DNA of 64,000 nucleotides from Gammaproteobacteria bacterium (GCA_028819495.1 JAPPLI010000086.1:1-64000); one strand, 5' to 3'. Shown: positions 18,350-27,135, counted from the first letter of the stretch. The notes: generated by a model not told the origin, from the letters alone. Numbers and translations are program-made.

Positions 18350-20281
18350 GTGCAGACCCCGGCGGACATCCTCGGCGAACACGGCGCCATAGCAGGCCTG
18401 GTCCCTGACTTCACGGTCCGGCCCCAGCAGGTGGAGATGGCCGAGGCCATCCGGGAGGCGATAGACAACGGCGAATCGCTGATCTGCGAGGCCGGCACCG
18501 GGACTGGCAAAACCTTTGCCTACCTGGTTCCGGCGCTACAGTCCGGCTACAAGGTGATCATCTCCACCGGTACCAAGCACCTGCAGGACCAGCTTTTTAC
18601 CCGCGACCTGCCCCTGGTGCGCAAGGCCGTCGGGCGGGCGCTCAACGTTGCCTTGCTGAAGGGACGGGCAAATTACCTGTGCCTGCACCGGTTGAAACAG
18701 GCGGAGACCGACCCGCGCCGGCTGGACAAGCAGGGGAGGAGTTACCTGGCCGATATCCGCGCCTGGTCGCAACGCACCTCCAGCGGCGACCTGGCCGAGT
18801 TGACCCATATCCCGGAAGACGCTTCCGTCAGGCCCGCCTGCGTTTCCACCGTGGATAACTGCCTGAACCAGGACTGCGATTTTTACGATGACTGTTTCGT
18901 ATTCCGCGCCCGGCGCCGCGCCGCGGACGCGGACCTGGCCGTGGTCAACCACCACCTGTTCCTGGCGGACATGGTGTTGAAGGAGGCCGGTTACGGCGAG
19001 TTGCTGCCCTCCGCCGAAGTGGTGATATTCGATGAGGCGCACCAGTTGCCGGAACTGGCTTCGCAGTTTTTCAGCGAGACCCTGGGTAGCCGGCAACTGC
19101 TGGAGCTGGTGTCCGACACCAGGACGGCGTACTTTGAGGAAGCCGCGGACCTGCCTGGTTTTCCCGAGATGCTGGACCAGTTTCAAAAAGCAATCCGCGA
19201 CCTGGTGCTGAGCTTCCCGCGGGAGGACAGCCGGGCCGCCTGGGCCGGGATCAAGGAGAAGGAGGAGGTGGCCGCCGCATTATCGGTCCTGCTGGAGAAA
19301 ATGGCCGGCGTCCACAAGGTGCTGGAGGATTTCGCCGCCAGGGGCAAGGCGCTGGACAACTGCCACAAGCGGGTGGTTGCGGCATCGGCGTTGCTGGATC
19401 GCTTCAATGAGCGGGAGGAGGATGAGTTCATCCGCTGGGTGGAGATACGCGGCAAGGGATTTTACCTGCACCAGACGCCCCTGGACATTGCCGGCGTGTT
19501 CCGGTCGCGCATGGAGGAATTTGAGTGCATGAACGTGTTTACCTCGGCCACCCTGAGCGTGAACCGGCAGTTTGACTATTTTTCCGCGCGCCTTGGGCTG
19601 GAAGAGGTCGAGGCGCGCGGTTGGGACAGCCCGTTCGATTTCAAGGCGCAGTCCCTGCTGTACCTGCCCCGGGGCCTGCCCGATCCGAGGTCCGTGGAAT
19701 TCACCGGGGCGCTGGTGGAAAAGGCGGTCCCGCTGCTGCAACTGACCAGGGGGCGGGCGTTTTTCCTGTTTACCAGCCACCGCGCGCTGCGCCAGGCCGC
19801 CGGGTTGATCGGCGAGGCGCTGGATTATCCCATCCTGGTGCAGGGGGATGCGCCGCGCACCGAACTGCTGGAAACCTTCAGGTCCACCCCCCATTCGGTG
19901 CTGCTGGGCACCAGCAGTTTCTGGGAAGGCGTGGACGTCCGGGGCCAGGCCCTGTCCTGCGTGATCATCGACAAGCTGCCGTTCGCCTCGCCCGGCGACC
20001 CGGTACTGAACGCGAGGTTGACCCGCATGGAGGAGCAGGGCGGGAACCCGTTCCTGGAGTACCAGGTGCCCGAAGCGGTGCTGGCGTTGAAACAGGGCAT
20101 CGGCCGCCTGCTGCGGGACAGCAGCGATTACGGGGTGCTGATGATCGGCGACCCCAGGCTCAGGACCCGGCCCTACGGCAGGATTTTCCTGAACAGCCTG
20201 CCGGAGATGGCGCATACCGGGGAATTGCGGGACGTGGAGGCGTTTTTCAGGGGGCACGCGGCGACGAAGGATCATATATAA
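18350..20281 (+). CDS. DinG/YoaA-type ATP-dependent DNA helicase
   Basis: A 643-residue XPD-like superfamily 2 helicase. Walker A is CEAGTGTGKTFAYLVPA (residue about 50) and the DEAH box is VVIFDEAHQLPELASQF. Four cysteines between them (PACVSTVDNCLNQDCDFYDDCF) match the iron-sulfur cluster domain. Motif VI is QGIGRLLRDSSD. These enzymes unwind DNA with 5' overhangs and R- or D-loops during repair. The length matches YoaA more than DinG. The start is GTG 18350, 4 bp after efp. Confidence 0.92.
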   Translation: MQTPADILGEHGAIAGLVPDFTVRPQQVEMAEAIREAIDNGESLICEAGTGTGKTFAYLVPALQSGYKVIISTGTKHLQDQLFTRDLPLVRKAVGRALNVALLKGRANYLCLHRLKQAETDPRRLDKQGRSYLADIRAWSQRTSSGDLAELTHIPEDASVRPACVSTVDNCLNQDCDFYDDCFVFRARRRAADADLAVVNHHLFLADMVLKEAGYGELLPSAEVVIFDEAHQLPELASQFFSETLGSRQLLELVSDTRTAYFEEAADLPGFPEMLDQFQKAIRDLVLSFPREDSRAAWAGIKEKEEVAAALSVLLEKMAGVHKVLEDFAARGKALDNCHKRVVAASALLDRFNEREEDEFIRWVEIRGKGFYLHQTPLDIAGVFRSRMEEFECMNVFTSATLSVNRQFDYFSARLGLEEVEARGWDSPFDFKAQSLLYLPRGLPDPRSVEFTGALVEKAVPLLQLTRGRAFFLFTSHRALRQAAGLIGEALDYPILVQGDAPRTELLETFRSTPHSVLLGTSSFWEGVDVRGQALSCVIIDKLPFASPGDPVLNARLTRMEEQGGNPFLEYQVPEAVLALKQGIGRLLRDSSDYGVLMIGDPRLRTRPYGRIFLNSLPEMAHTGELRDVEAFFRGHAATKDHI

Positions 20282-20317
20282 TAGTTTTATACGTAACGAC
20301 ATAAATCGCACCGCCTT

Positions 20318-20403
20318 CGTCATTCCCGCGCAGGCGGGAATCCAGTAGACAAAACTCCTTGTAAGGAATGTTTTTTCATTGGATTCCCGCCTGCGCGGGA
20401 CGA
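20318..20403. repeat. Inverted pair of CGTCATTCCCGCGCAGGCGGGAATCCA repeats
   Basis: CGTCATTCCCGCGCAGGCGGGAATCCAGT (20318) and its inverse TGGATTCCCGCCTGCGCGGGACG (20379-20403) form a large hairpin about 35 bp after the helicase stop. The ORF-track extension of the TonB receptor runs through it and is not real. Confidence 0.85.
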
Positions 20404-20421
20404 ACGTGGGCGCAGATAGCA

Positions 20422-20444
20422 GGGGTCAATTTTACTCTGACCCC
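20422..20444. repeat. Truncated GGGGTCAGAGTAA palindrome
   Basis: GGGGTCAATTTTACTCTGACCCC: the right arm is complete and the left arm is shortened to GGGGTCA. Confidence 0.75.
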
Positions 20445-20462
20445 ATATGCGGAGGGCGCGGG

Positions 20463-22718
20463 ATGATCAGTCGACACTGTAATATTTCAGTTCTTTTTAC
20501 TGCATTTATATTTCTGGCCGGAGCGTTCCCTTCGCCGGTTGCGAACGCGCAGGAAGCGCCACACCATAGCGATATGATTCCCATGTTTGAAGAGGTTGTG
20601 GTGACGGCGCGCAAACGCGAAGAAACCATATTTGACGCGCCGCTGTCGGTCAGCGCGCTGGGAGCCGGTCAGATAGAAGCGCGCAAATTGCGCGGCCTGA
20701 CTGACCTGGCGGTGAGCATGCCCAACGTGGCCCTGGATGAAGTGGGCACTCTCAGGGGAATATCCAACTTTTCCATACGCGGCCTGGGTGTGAACAGTTC
20801 CATCCCGTCCATCGATCCCACCGTCGGCATTTTCGTGGACGGCGTTTACCTTGGCACGAACAGCGGCTCCGCATTCGATATGTTTGACCTGGAAAGCATC
20901 CAGGTCCTGCGCGGCCCCCAGGGTATCCTGTTCGGGCGCAACGTGACCGGCGGCGCCATCCTGGTAAATACCCGTCAGCCCGGTGACGAGTTCGAGGCGC
21001 GCCTGCGCACCGCGCTGGACGGGGGGGGCGACGGCGGTCTCAACAAGTACCTGATGGGTAGTATGAGTGGGCCCGTAAGCGACAGCTTCAGCGTCGGCGT
21101 CACGGCCTACTACAACGATGATGACGGCTGGTTCGAGAACAAGCTGAACGGCAATGACTTCGGCGCGCTGGAACAGGTGATGTTTCGTCCCGTCCTGGTC
21201 TGGACCCCCGGAGACGGGGTGGAACTGGTAATACGTTACGAGTACCGTGAAACCGAAGGCGACGGTTCCCCCTCGCAGGCGCATACCAACGGTCTGGGGA
21301 TCGACGGAAGTCCGGCAAACTTTGACCGCGACAGCCACGATTTCTCCATAGATGAAGAAGGTTTTCTGGATGGCGAAACCCATTTTGTGAGCGCGGAACT
21401 GAACCTTAAAGCCGGTGAGAACGGCGTGATTACCAATATTTTCGGCTATCAAAGCTCCGAATCGGATGGGCTGAGCGACATCGATGCCCAGCCCATCAAC
21501 CTGTTCCACGGCACCGGTAGCACGGATGCGGAGCAGGTGAGCAACGAACTGCGCTATAACGGCGTCTTTGCCGGACGCGTCAACCTGACTGCGGGCGTGT
21601 TCTATTTCAACAACGATATCGTTTACCATGAGCGGCGCAACCTGCTCGGATTGCTGACCCCGGACGGGTCGCCGGCACTGCTCCAGGATGGCGGCGGCGA
21701 GTACGAGGTGGAAACCATAGGGGTGTTCGCGGCGGTTGACTACGACCTCAACGACCTGTTGACATTCAGCGCCGGTCTGCGTTACACGTCCGAGGAAAAG
21801 GAAGCCGCAATAGCCTCCCTGATCAGGAATGTGAACTCGCCCTGCAACGTGCTGGAAGGCACCTGTGTGTTTGATTTTATCGACGACGAAAAGTGGGATA
21901 GCTGGTCTCCGAAAGTGGGGATGACCTGGCATGTCTCTGACGCTGCGCGCATCTACGCGCACTGGACCCGCGGTTTCCGTTCCGGTGGCTACAACCTGCG
22001 CAATACTGCCATCGATACCGTAAACTTCGGGCCGGGACCGTTTGACGAGGAGACCGTGGATAACTATGAGATCGGCTTCAAGTACAGTTTCAGGCAAGGC
22101 TACCTCAGCGGCGCGCTGTTCTTCAATGATATTGAGGACATGCAGCGGGAGGTCAACCTCCCCGATCCGGTCTCCGGCGTTGTCCAGGTGGTCAAGAATA
22201 CCGCGGACGCCGAAATCCTCGGTATTGAACTGGACGGCGCCCTCAACCTGGCGGAAAACCTGCAGGCTACCGGATCCGTCGGCTGGCTGGATCCCGAGTA
22301 CAAAAAAGTAAGGTTTGACCTCAACGGCGACGGCATGATTGACGGGCGCGACAAGGACCTGGACCCGCCCCGCGCCGCGGACTGGACCTGGAGCCTGGGT
22401 CTCAGGCACCGCCTGCAGGCCGGGGACCTGGGTTATGTGGCCACGCGGGTCAGTTACTCCTACCGGGATAAATCGTTCTTCACCGACAACAACCTGGGCT
22501 ACATCCTCTCGCAGAAGATCCTGGACGCCGGCCTGGACTTCCACCTGGGAAACGGCCATTGGGTGTTCTCAATCTACGGCAAGAACCTGCTGAATGAAGT
22601 CAAGCACGGCGGCGATACCCAACTCCCCTCAAGGCTGGGCCCCATCCCCCTGGGCGGCGCCTACGGCCCCCTGGCCAAGGGCCGGGTCATGGGAGGCGAG
22701 GTGACGTTTACGTTCTGA
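20463..22718 (+). CDS. TonB-dependent outer-membrane receptor
   Basis: A 751-residue receptor. A signal peptide ends near PVANAQ, followed by a TonB box (EEVVVTARKREE), a plug domain with FSIRGLGVNSSIPSIDPTVGIFVDGVYLG and LESIQVLRGPQGILFGRNVTGGAI, then a 22-strand barrel ending in Phe (GGEVTFTF). ATG 20463, preceded by GGAGGGCG, replaces the longer ORF-track start. The substrate (ferric siderophore, B12, glycan or other) is not evident. It resembles the sphingomonad/gammaproteobacterial catabolic receptors. No TonB or ABC importer is adjacent. Confidence 0.93.
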   Translation: MISRHCNISVLFTAFIFLAGAFPSPVANAQEAPHHSDMIPMFEEVVVTARKREETIFDAPLSVSALGAGQIEARKLRGLTDLAVSMPNVALDEVGTLRGISNFSIRGLGVNSSIPSIDPTVGIFVDGVYLGTNSGSAFDMFDLESIQVLRGPQGILFGRNVTGGAILVNTRQPGDEFEARLRTALDGGGDGGLNKYLMGSMSGPVSDSFSVGVTAYYNDDDGWFENKLNGNDFGALEQVMFRPVLVWTPGDGVELVIRYEYRETEGDGSPSQAHTNGLGIDGSPANFDRDSHDFSIDEEGFLDGETHFVSAELNLKAGENGVITNIFGYQSSESDGLSDIDAQPINLFHGTGSTDAEQVSNELRYNGVFAGRVNLTAGVFYFNNDIVYHERRNLLGLLTPDGSPALLQDGGGEYEVETIGVFAAVDYDLNDLLTFSAGLRYTSEEKEAAIASLIRNVNSPCNVLEGTCVFDFIDDEKWDSWSPKVGMTWHVSDAARIYAHWTRGFRSGGYNLRNTAIDTVNFGPGPFDEETVDNYEIGFKYSFRQGYLSGALFFNDIEDMQREVNLPDPVSGVVQVVKNTADAEILGIELDGALNLAENLQATGSVGWLDPEYKKVRFDLNGDGMIDGRDKDLDPPRAADWTWSLGLRHRLQAGDLGYVATRVSYSYRDKSFFTDNNLGYILSQKILDAGLDFHLGNGHWVFSIYGKNLLNEVKHGGDTQLPSRLGPIPLGGAYGPLAKGRVMGGEVTFTF

Positions 22719-22720
22719 CT

Positions 22721-22760
22721 GGGGACAGATTTAAAATCTGTCCCCTGCAAATCTGTCCCC
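22721..22760. repeat. GGGGACAGATTT palindrome plus half copy
   Basis: GGGGACAGATTTAAAATCTGTCCCC (22721-22745) is followed by a further right arm, AATCTGTCCCC. Related to copies at 34394-34418 and 38877-38900, and to a degraded one near 25099. Confidence 0.85.
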
Positions 22761-22802
22761 TTCTGTGTAATCAGTCCGTCGCTGTATTTACTTTGAAAAT
22801 CG

Positions 22803-22866
22803 GGAGTTCAAGTACGGATTTTCAAGGTTTAAGGATATTTTTTATGTAATAATGGACTTGAACTCC
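22803..22866. repeat. Inverted repeat upstream of the DUF4143 ATPase gene
   Basis: GGAGTTCAAGT (22803) and ACTTGAACTCC (22856) are perfect 11-bp inverted arms 42 bp apart, just before the ATPase start. They could be an operator or a mobile-element edge. Confidence 0.5.
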
Positions 22867-22892
22867 AGAATTGCATAAATTAGAATACCTCC

Positions 22893-24059
22893 ATGATTAA
22901 GCGGCACATTTTCGCCGAACTCCAAAAACTGCTTGGTGAATACCCGGTAGTGACTATCCTGGGTCCAAGACAGGCAGGCAAGACGACCCTGGCGCGTGAG
23001 ATGCTGAGCGGCTACGAATATTGCAACCTTGAAGCCCCTGAAGTCCGTCAACTGGCCCTCGATGATCCCAAGGCCTTTCTGGCGCGGCTTAAAGGCGATA
23101 CCATTATCGATGAAATTCAAAGGGCGCCACACCTGCTCAGTTATATCCAGGTCATCGTTGATAACGAGCAGCGTAACGGCCGCTTTGTACTGACTGGTTC
23201 CCACCAGTTGGCGCTACGGGAAGCGATTACCCAGTCGCTTGCGGGCAGGACCAGTATCCTGAACCTGTTCCCTTTTTCTATCGCTGAACTGTTTGATGCC
23301 GGCATCTCTTTTGAATTGCCGGAGGAGTTCATCTACCAGGGCTTTTTGCCGCGCATTTATGATCAACACCAGCGGCCAACGCCGGCCTGGTCGAATTATT
23401 ACCAGACCTACGTGGAACGCGACGTGAGACAACTGATCAATCTCAAGGATTTTTCGCTGTTTGAAAAATTCATGAAGCTGCTGGCTGGTCGTGTCGGCCA
23501 GTTAATGGATTGTACGCGCCTTGCAAACGAAACAGGAGTAAGCGTAAAAACAGTGAAAAGCTGGCTGTCCATACTGGAAGTTTCCTTTATTGTTTACAAG
23601 TTGTCTCCTTATTTTGAAAATTTCGGAAAGCGCGCGGTGAAATCCCCCAAGTATTATTTTATCGACACCGGATTGCTGGCATTTCTGCTGGGCATTGAGA
23701 AACCTGAACAGGTATACAGGGACCCGCTGCTGGGACAGATGTTTGAGAACCTGGTAGTCATTGAGTGTCTCAAATCGCGGGCCAACCAGGGCAGACTGCC
23801 GAACCTGTACTTTTACCGGGACAGTAATGGCAACGAAGTGGATATCCTGTTCCAGAACGGCAGGGACCTGGTAGCGATAGAGGCGAAATCAAGCGCCACC
23901 TACACGGCCTCCCTGCTGAAGGGATTGAAGAAGATGGCGTCCGTGGCGCCGGCAATAAAGCGTTCCTGCTTGGTATATTCGGGCGACGCTTTTGAGTTCA
24001 GCGACTCCGTTACGGCGTTGAAATATGACCAGGTCAACCGGATTTTTTCTGAAAACTGA
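22893..24059 (+). CDS. AAA ATPase with DUF4143 C-terminal domain
   Basis: A 388-residue protein with Walker A (ILGPRQAGKTTLAREM, residue about 25), Walker B (DTIIDEIQRAPHLLSYI) and sensor (GRFVLTGSHQLALRE) of the AAA_14 family, then a DUF4143 domain with a nuclease-fold-like core (FYRDSNGNEVDILFQNGRDLVAIEAKSS, a D-E-K arrangement). Family members are widespread, horizontally mobile and of unknown function. The local DNA is less GC-rich than that of the neighbours, and mobile remnants follow, suggesting acquisition. Confidence 0.88.
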   Translation: MIKRHIFAELQKLLGEYPVVTILGPRQAGKTTLAREMLSGYEYCNLEAPEVRQLALDDPKAFLARLKGDTIIDEIQRAPHLLSYIQVIVDNEQRNGRFVLTGSHQLALREAITQSLAGRTSILNLFPFSIAELFDAGISFELPEEFIYQGFLPRIYDQHQRPTPAWSNYYQTYVERDVRQLINLKDFSLFEKFMKLLAGRVGQLMDCTRLANETGVSVKTVKSWLSILEVSFIVYKLSPYFENFGKRAVKSPKYYFIDTGLLAFLLGIEKPEQVYRDPLLGQMFENLVVIECLKSRANQGRLPNLYFYRDSNGNEVDILFQNGRDLVAIEAKSSATYTASLLKGLKKMASVAPAIKRSCLVYSGDAFEFSDSVTALKYDQVNRIFSEN

Positions 24060-24112
24060 GTAAGTTATTCTGTTGACATTTTTCCCATATTGATTTTACG
24101 TCAGGAGTGAAC

Positions 24113-24310
24113 ATGACTTGTTTGACTATAACAGGACTTGATGATGATACGCTGAGGAGGTTACGGGTCCACTTCGCTCTGCCTGCCCATACCATCACCG
24201 AACTCTACCGCTGGCGGGTCGAGCTGTTCTTCAAATGGATCAACCCCTGTATCAACTACTTACGCAGAGCGACAAAAAAGCAGACCACTATGATACACTT
24301 AACCAATTGA
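24113..24310 (+). pseudogene. Chimeric remnant: FitA-like antitoxin start fused to an IS4-type transposase fragment
   Basis: The first 20 or so codons (MTCLTITGLDDDTLRRLRV) match the start of FitA/VapB-like ribbon-helix-helix antitoxins. From about 24170 the frame continues as FALPAHTITELYRWRVELFFKWI, the conserved region near the catalytic Glu of IS4-family transposases, then degenerates. An insertion sequence probably entered the antitoxin gene, and both were then mostly deleted. The GTG start of the ORF track (24107) lies two codons earlier. Confidence 0.65.
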
Positions 24311-24312
24311 AT

Positions 24313-24531
24313 TTATTCGATTAATTCTTGGGACAGTAATGAATTCATCATTATGCCAGCCAAGTGGCCCATTAGACGTGCGGACTTGGAAGGGTTGAAC
24401 CCAATCTCATGTACCAACCGGTTTTTCACCTCGCCATAGGTGATCAATGAGCGTTGATGAGCCGCTGTTATTAGCCATCTTGCCAGCGGTTTAACTGCAT
24501 TTTCTTCTAGGTTTTCATCTGTCCATTTCAT
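24313..24531 (-). pseudogene. Probable N-terminal fragment of an unidentified protein
   Basis: 72 codons, MKWTDENLEENAVKPLARWLITAAHQRS, then a helical segment ending LLSQELIE. It has the look of a real, compact N-terminal domain but stops right at the IS4 remnant (3 bp away), which suggests truncation. I do not recognise the family. It could also be a complete small gene. Confidence 0.45.
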
Positions 24532-24618
24532 CGTTGATGCGTCCCGAATTTAAACAGGTAACAAAGGATAATACGATATTTCGGATCATCACAAATTTTC
24601 AAAACCCTCTTTGTTTTT

Positions 24619-24638
24619 TTGTATAAGATATTATACAA
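24619..24638. promoter_or_regulatory. Palindromic operator/promoter of the HigBA remnant
   Basis: TTGTATAAGATATTATACAA has 8-bp inverted arms and lies 8 bp before the toxin ATG. It contains -10-like sequences, as expected for antitoxin autorepression. Confidence 0.55.
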
Positions 24639-24646
24639 TCCATTCT

Positions 24647-24745
24647 ATGGAAAGGATTTTTAAGCCAATCTGGTGGATAGGACAGAGCAAGGACGAACTG
24701 ATGGCCTTTCCGAAAAGCGATATCCGGATGCAAAAGAGAACCTGA
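24647..24745 (+). pseudogene. Deleted Gp49/HigB-type toxin remnant
   Basis: 32 codons: MERIFKPIWWIGQSKDELMAFP matches the start of phage-derived Gp49-like HigB toxins. The short tail KSDIRMQKRT could be the toxin C-terminus, so most of the roughly 110-residue protein appears to have been removed by deletion. It is not in the ORF track because of its size. Without the RelE-fold core it cannot be an active mRNA interferase. Confidence 0.6.
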
Positions 24746-24746
24746 A

Positions 24747-25022
24747 ATGAAACAGCATTTAACTACCGGAAGCGTGTTCGATGATCTGGAACCTGATCCG
24801 GGTAAAGCTGAGCAGTTGAAAATCAAAGCAGCCCTGTTCGACGCCATTATTGCTTACATCAAGGAAAATGGTTTGACACAGGAGCAGGCAGCCGAAATTA
24901 TGGGCGTGCAGCGTTCGCGTATCGGTGACGTGTGCAGGGGAAAGATGTCCGGGTTCTCAATTGATGCCCTGATTTCCATGACGGCGAGGGCCGGTCTGCA
25001 TCCGCTTCAAGTCGCCGCCTGA
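24747..25022 (+). CDS. XRE-family antitoxin/regulator (HigA-like)
   Basis: A 91-residue protein beginning 1 bp after the toxin remnant. The helix-turn-helix is LTQEQAAEIMGVQRSRIGDVCRGK (residues about 47-70). The N-terminal VFDDLEPDPGKAEQLKIK region is typical of antitoxins paired with Gp49-like toxins. It looks intact, so this may be a solitary antitoxin kept as a repressor or as protection against related toxins. Confidence 0.85.
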   Translation: MKQHLTTGSVFDDLEPDPGKAEQLKIKAALFDAIIAYIKENGLTQEQAAEIMGVQRSRIGDVCRGKMSGFSIDALISMTARAGLHPLQVAA

Positions 25023-25235
25023 CAGCTTGTATCAGAGCCAGGGATTGTTTTACCGCATTCCTCCCTGCACAGGGATGGCAGGATTCTGTCAGATACGAGG
25101 AGGACAGATTTAAAATCGATCTTGTCCGTTTTCCCGGCATTCAAAGCCAACAGAAAGTTGAATTTTATTACGTCGAATATATAATATATGACACAAACGC
25201 AGTCGGGCACATATTAGCTTATTGGTATTCCTGTT

Positions 25236-25496
25236 ATGAAAACAGAGATTGTTATTCACGCCGCAGAGGAAGGTGGTTATTGGGCCGAGGTTACTTCGAT
25301 CCCCGGGTGTGTTACACAAGGGGATACTATTGAGGAATTGGCTTTCAATTTAAAAGAAGCTATCGACGGATGTTTGTCTGTTATGGCTGACAATGTGAAA
25401 ACCATCCTGGATCAGGGTTTACAGGAGACTGATTTTGAAGGCAATAAGCGGAAAGAGGTTGTGTTATCTTCTCCGGCAGAAAGGGTGGCAGCATAA
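25236..25496 (+). CDS. hicB: HicB-family antitoxin
   Basis: An 86-residue protein with the HicB partial RNase-H-like fold (EEGGYWAEVTSIPGCVTQGDTIEELAFNLKEAIDGCL). It neutralises the HicA mRNA interferase. The last 20 residues are encoded by DNA that also encodes the start of hicA in another frame (62-bp overlap), an unusually long overlap that couples translation of the two. A degraded GGACAGATTTAAAATC repeat lies upstream at about 25099. Confidence 0.88.
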   Translation: MKTEIVIHAAEEGGYWAEVTSIPGCVTQGDTIEELAFNLKEAIDGCLSVMADNVKTILDQGLQETDFEGNKRKEVVLSSPAERVAA

Positions 25497-25641
25497 GCGT
25501 ACTACCAGCAGTCACCATATTTATTCAAAAAAGGGAGAGTATTACGCGATTTCGATACCAGTTCATGGCAGCAAATCTCTGAAGATTGGACTACAGGGAA
25601 AGATAATGAAGATAGCAGGCATTGAAGAATCTGAATTATAG
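25435..25641 (+). CDS. hicA: HicA-family toxin (mRNA interferase)
   Basis: A 68-residue double-stranded-RNA-binding-fold toxin: KAISGKRLCYLLRQKGW and the active-site region TSSHHIYSKKGEYYAISIPVHGSKSLKIG, with the catalytic His in SHH. The start is TTG 25435 inside hicB. A weak start keeps toxin synthesis below that of the antitoxin. The stop lies 6 bp from the convergent atoE-like gene. Confidence 0.88.
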   Translation: MKAISGKRLCYLLRQKGWQHKRTTSSHHIYSKKGEYYAISIPVHGSKSLKIGLQGKIMKIAGIEESEL

Positions 25642-25647
25642 CCAACC

Positions 25648-26997
25648 TCACCCCGCCCCCCACAACAACAACCCGCCGCCGAACAGGAACAGGGTCAGCA
25701 GGAAGATCACGAAGGTGTAACCCATGATCTGGCGCATGTGCAGGCCCGCGATCGCCAGCAGGGGGATGGTCCAGAAGGGCTGGACCATGTTGGTCCACTG
25801 GTCGCCGTAGGAGATGGCCAGGACAATGATGGAGGGGTCCACCCCCAGATTTTGCCCCGCTTCAATGAAGATCGGTCCCTGTACCGCCCACTGGCCGCCC
25901 CCTGACGGGATGAACATGTTGACCAGGCCGGCGCACAGAAACGCGAAAAAGCTGAGTGTCTGCGGGGTGGCGATCGCGGTGAACCAGTCGGAAATGATAC
26001 CGGCGAGGCCGGTGCCCTGCATCATGCCCAGGATGCCGGCATAGAACGGGTACTGGATGAGCACCGGTCCGATGGTCGAACTCGCGTTGTTGATCAGCCG
26101 GACGTAGTGGGATGGTGATCTGGCAAGCAGCAGACCGGCGCCCAGGAACGACCAGTTCACCAGGTTCAGGTTGAGGTGGAACCCCCTGGCATAGAAGCTA
26201 TAGCCGATATAGCAGAACAGGCCCGCGCCGAGCAGCAGGGTGAGAGGCCGCATGGCGTCGAGGTACTGGGCAAAAGTCCGCCGCTCCGGCGCGCCGGCCG
26301 GTTCCTGGACGCGTTCTTCGAGCAACGCCGGGTCGATTTCGAGCAGCTCCCGTTCATGGGGCCGCATCAGCGGGCAGACCATGCAGATGACAGCCAGGGT
26401 GATCAGCGCCAGAAGGCCGTTGTGCAGGGTGAATACGGTCTCGGTGATCGGGATGATGCCGATTTCAGCTTCCAGCGAATGGCCCGCGGTGGCGACAAAC
26501 AGGCCGGCAGATGAGGAGTAGCCCATGTGCCAGATGACGAAACCGGCGTAGGCGGATGCCACCAGCAGCGGGTAGTGGATGCGGATGCCTCTTGCAGAGC
26601 ATTGCCTGGCAACCTCCCGCGCCACGGTGGCGCCCACGATCAGCCCCAGGGACCAGGCAAGGAGCGAACCTATGCCGGCGCTGAACGCGACCAGGGCGTA
26701 GGCGCCCGCGGCGCTGTTGGGGATATTGCCGATGCGTTTCAACAGGGCCTGCACCTTGTCGGTGTGGGCCAGCGCGTGGGCCGTCAGCAGGGTAATGCAG
26801 ATCTGGGCGGTAAACGCCAGCAGGCTGGGCAGTCCGTCGCCCCAGGCGGACAGGGCGACGGCCGGCGTCGCGTCCGCCAGGAGCAGGGACAGCAGGAAGG
26901 TGAGCGCGGAGAGCAGGACCACGAATACGAACGGGTCGGGGTAGTAACGCTCTACGAAGGCGACAAAAGGCCGGGCCAGGATCTGAAAAAAATGCAC
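25648..26997 (-). CDS. AtoE-type short-chain fatty acid transporter
   Basis: A 449-residue membrane protein with about 12 helices matching the AtoE family (TIGR00366). Distinctive stretches are YYPDPFVFVVLLSALTFLL, HMGYSSSAGLFVATAGH, MFIPSGGGQWAVQGPIFIEA and YGDQWTNMVQPFWTIPLL. E. coli AtoE imports short-chain fatty acids such as acetoacetate or butyrate. No ato catabolic genes accompany it here, so the substrate is inferred. The plus-strand ORFs over it are shadows. Confidence 0.92.
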   Translation of the reverse strand: MHFFQILARPFVAFVERYYPDPFVFVVLLSALTFLLSLLLADATPAVALSAWGDGLPSLLAFTAQICITLLTAHALAHTDKVQALLKRIGNIPNSAAGAYALVAFSAGIGSLLAWSLGLIVGATVAREVARQCSARGIRIHYPLLVASAYAGFVIWHMGYSSSAGLFVATAGHSLEAEIGIIPITETVFTLHNGLLALITLAVICMVCPLMRPHERELLEIDPALLEERVQEPAGAPERRTFAQYLDAMRPLTLLLGAGLFCYIGYSFYARGFHLNLNLVNWSFLGAGLLLARSPSHYVRLINNASSTIGPVLIQYPFYAGILGMMQGTGLAGIISDWFTAIATPQTLSFFAFLCAGLVNMFIPSGGGQWAVQGPIFIEAGQNLGVDPSIIVLAISYGDQWTNMVQPFWTIPLLAIAGLHMRQIMGYTFVIFLLTLFLFGGGLLLWGAG

Positions 26998-27029
26998 GAT
27001 TGTTCTCTTGAATTTGGAGTCAGAAATGT

Positions 27030-27072
27030 GGGGTCAGAGTAAAAATTCTGACGAATTTCTTACTCTGACCCC
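27030..27072. repeat. GGGGTCAGAGTAA palindrome
   Basis: GGGGTCAGAGTAAAAATTCTG ... TTCTTACTCTGACCCC, 43 bp, upstream of the atoE-like gene. Confidence 0.9.
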
Positions 27073-27095
27073 TGATATCTGAATCACGACACAAT

Positions 27096-27122
27096 AATCC
27101 TGTATATCCTGTCCATCCATGT
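27096..27122. repeat. Half copy of the ACAGGATAGACAGGATT repeat
   Basis: AATCCTGTATATCCTGTCCATCCATGT matches the right arms at 3655-3680 and 5063-5090. No left arm is present. Confidence 0.75.
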
Positions 27123-27135
27123 GAATTAAATTTGT

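Noticed and set aside
20487-22559. 690-residue minus-strand ORF antisense to the TonB receptor
   Set aside because: Shadow ORF. The plus strand has a signal peptide, TonB box, plug and barrel with a terminal Phe.
24599-24847. 82-residue minus-strand ORF over the HigBA region
   Set aside because: It is antisense to the antitoxin and its operator. The plus strand explains the region better.
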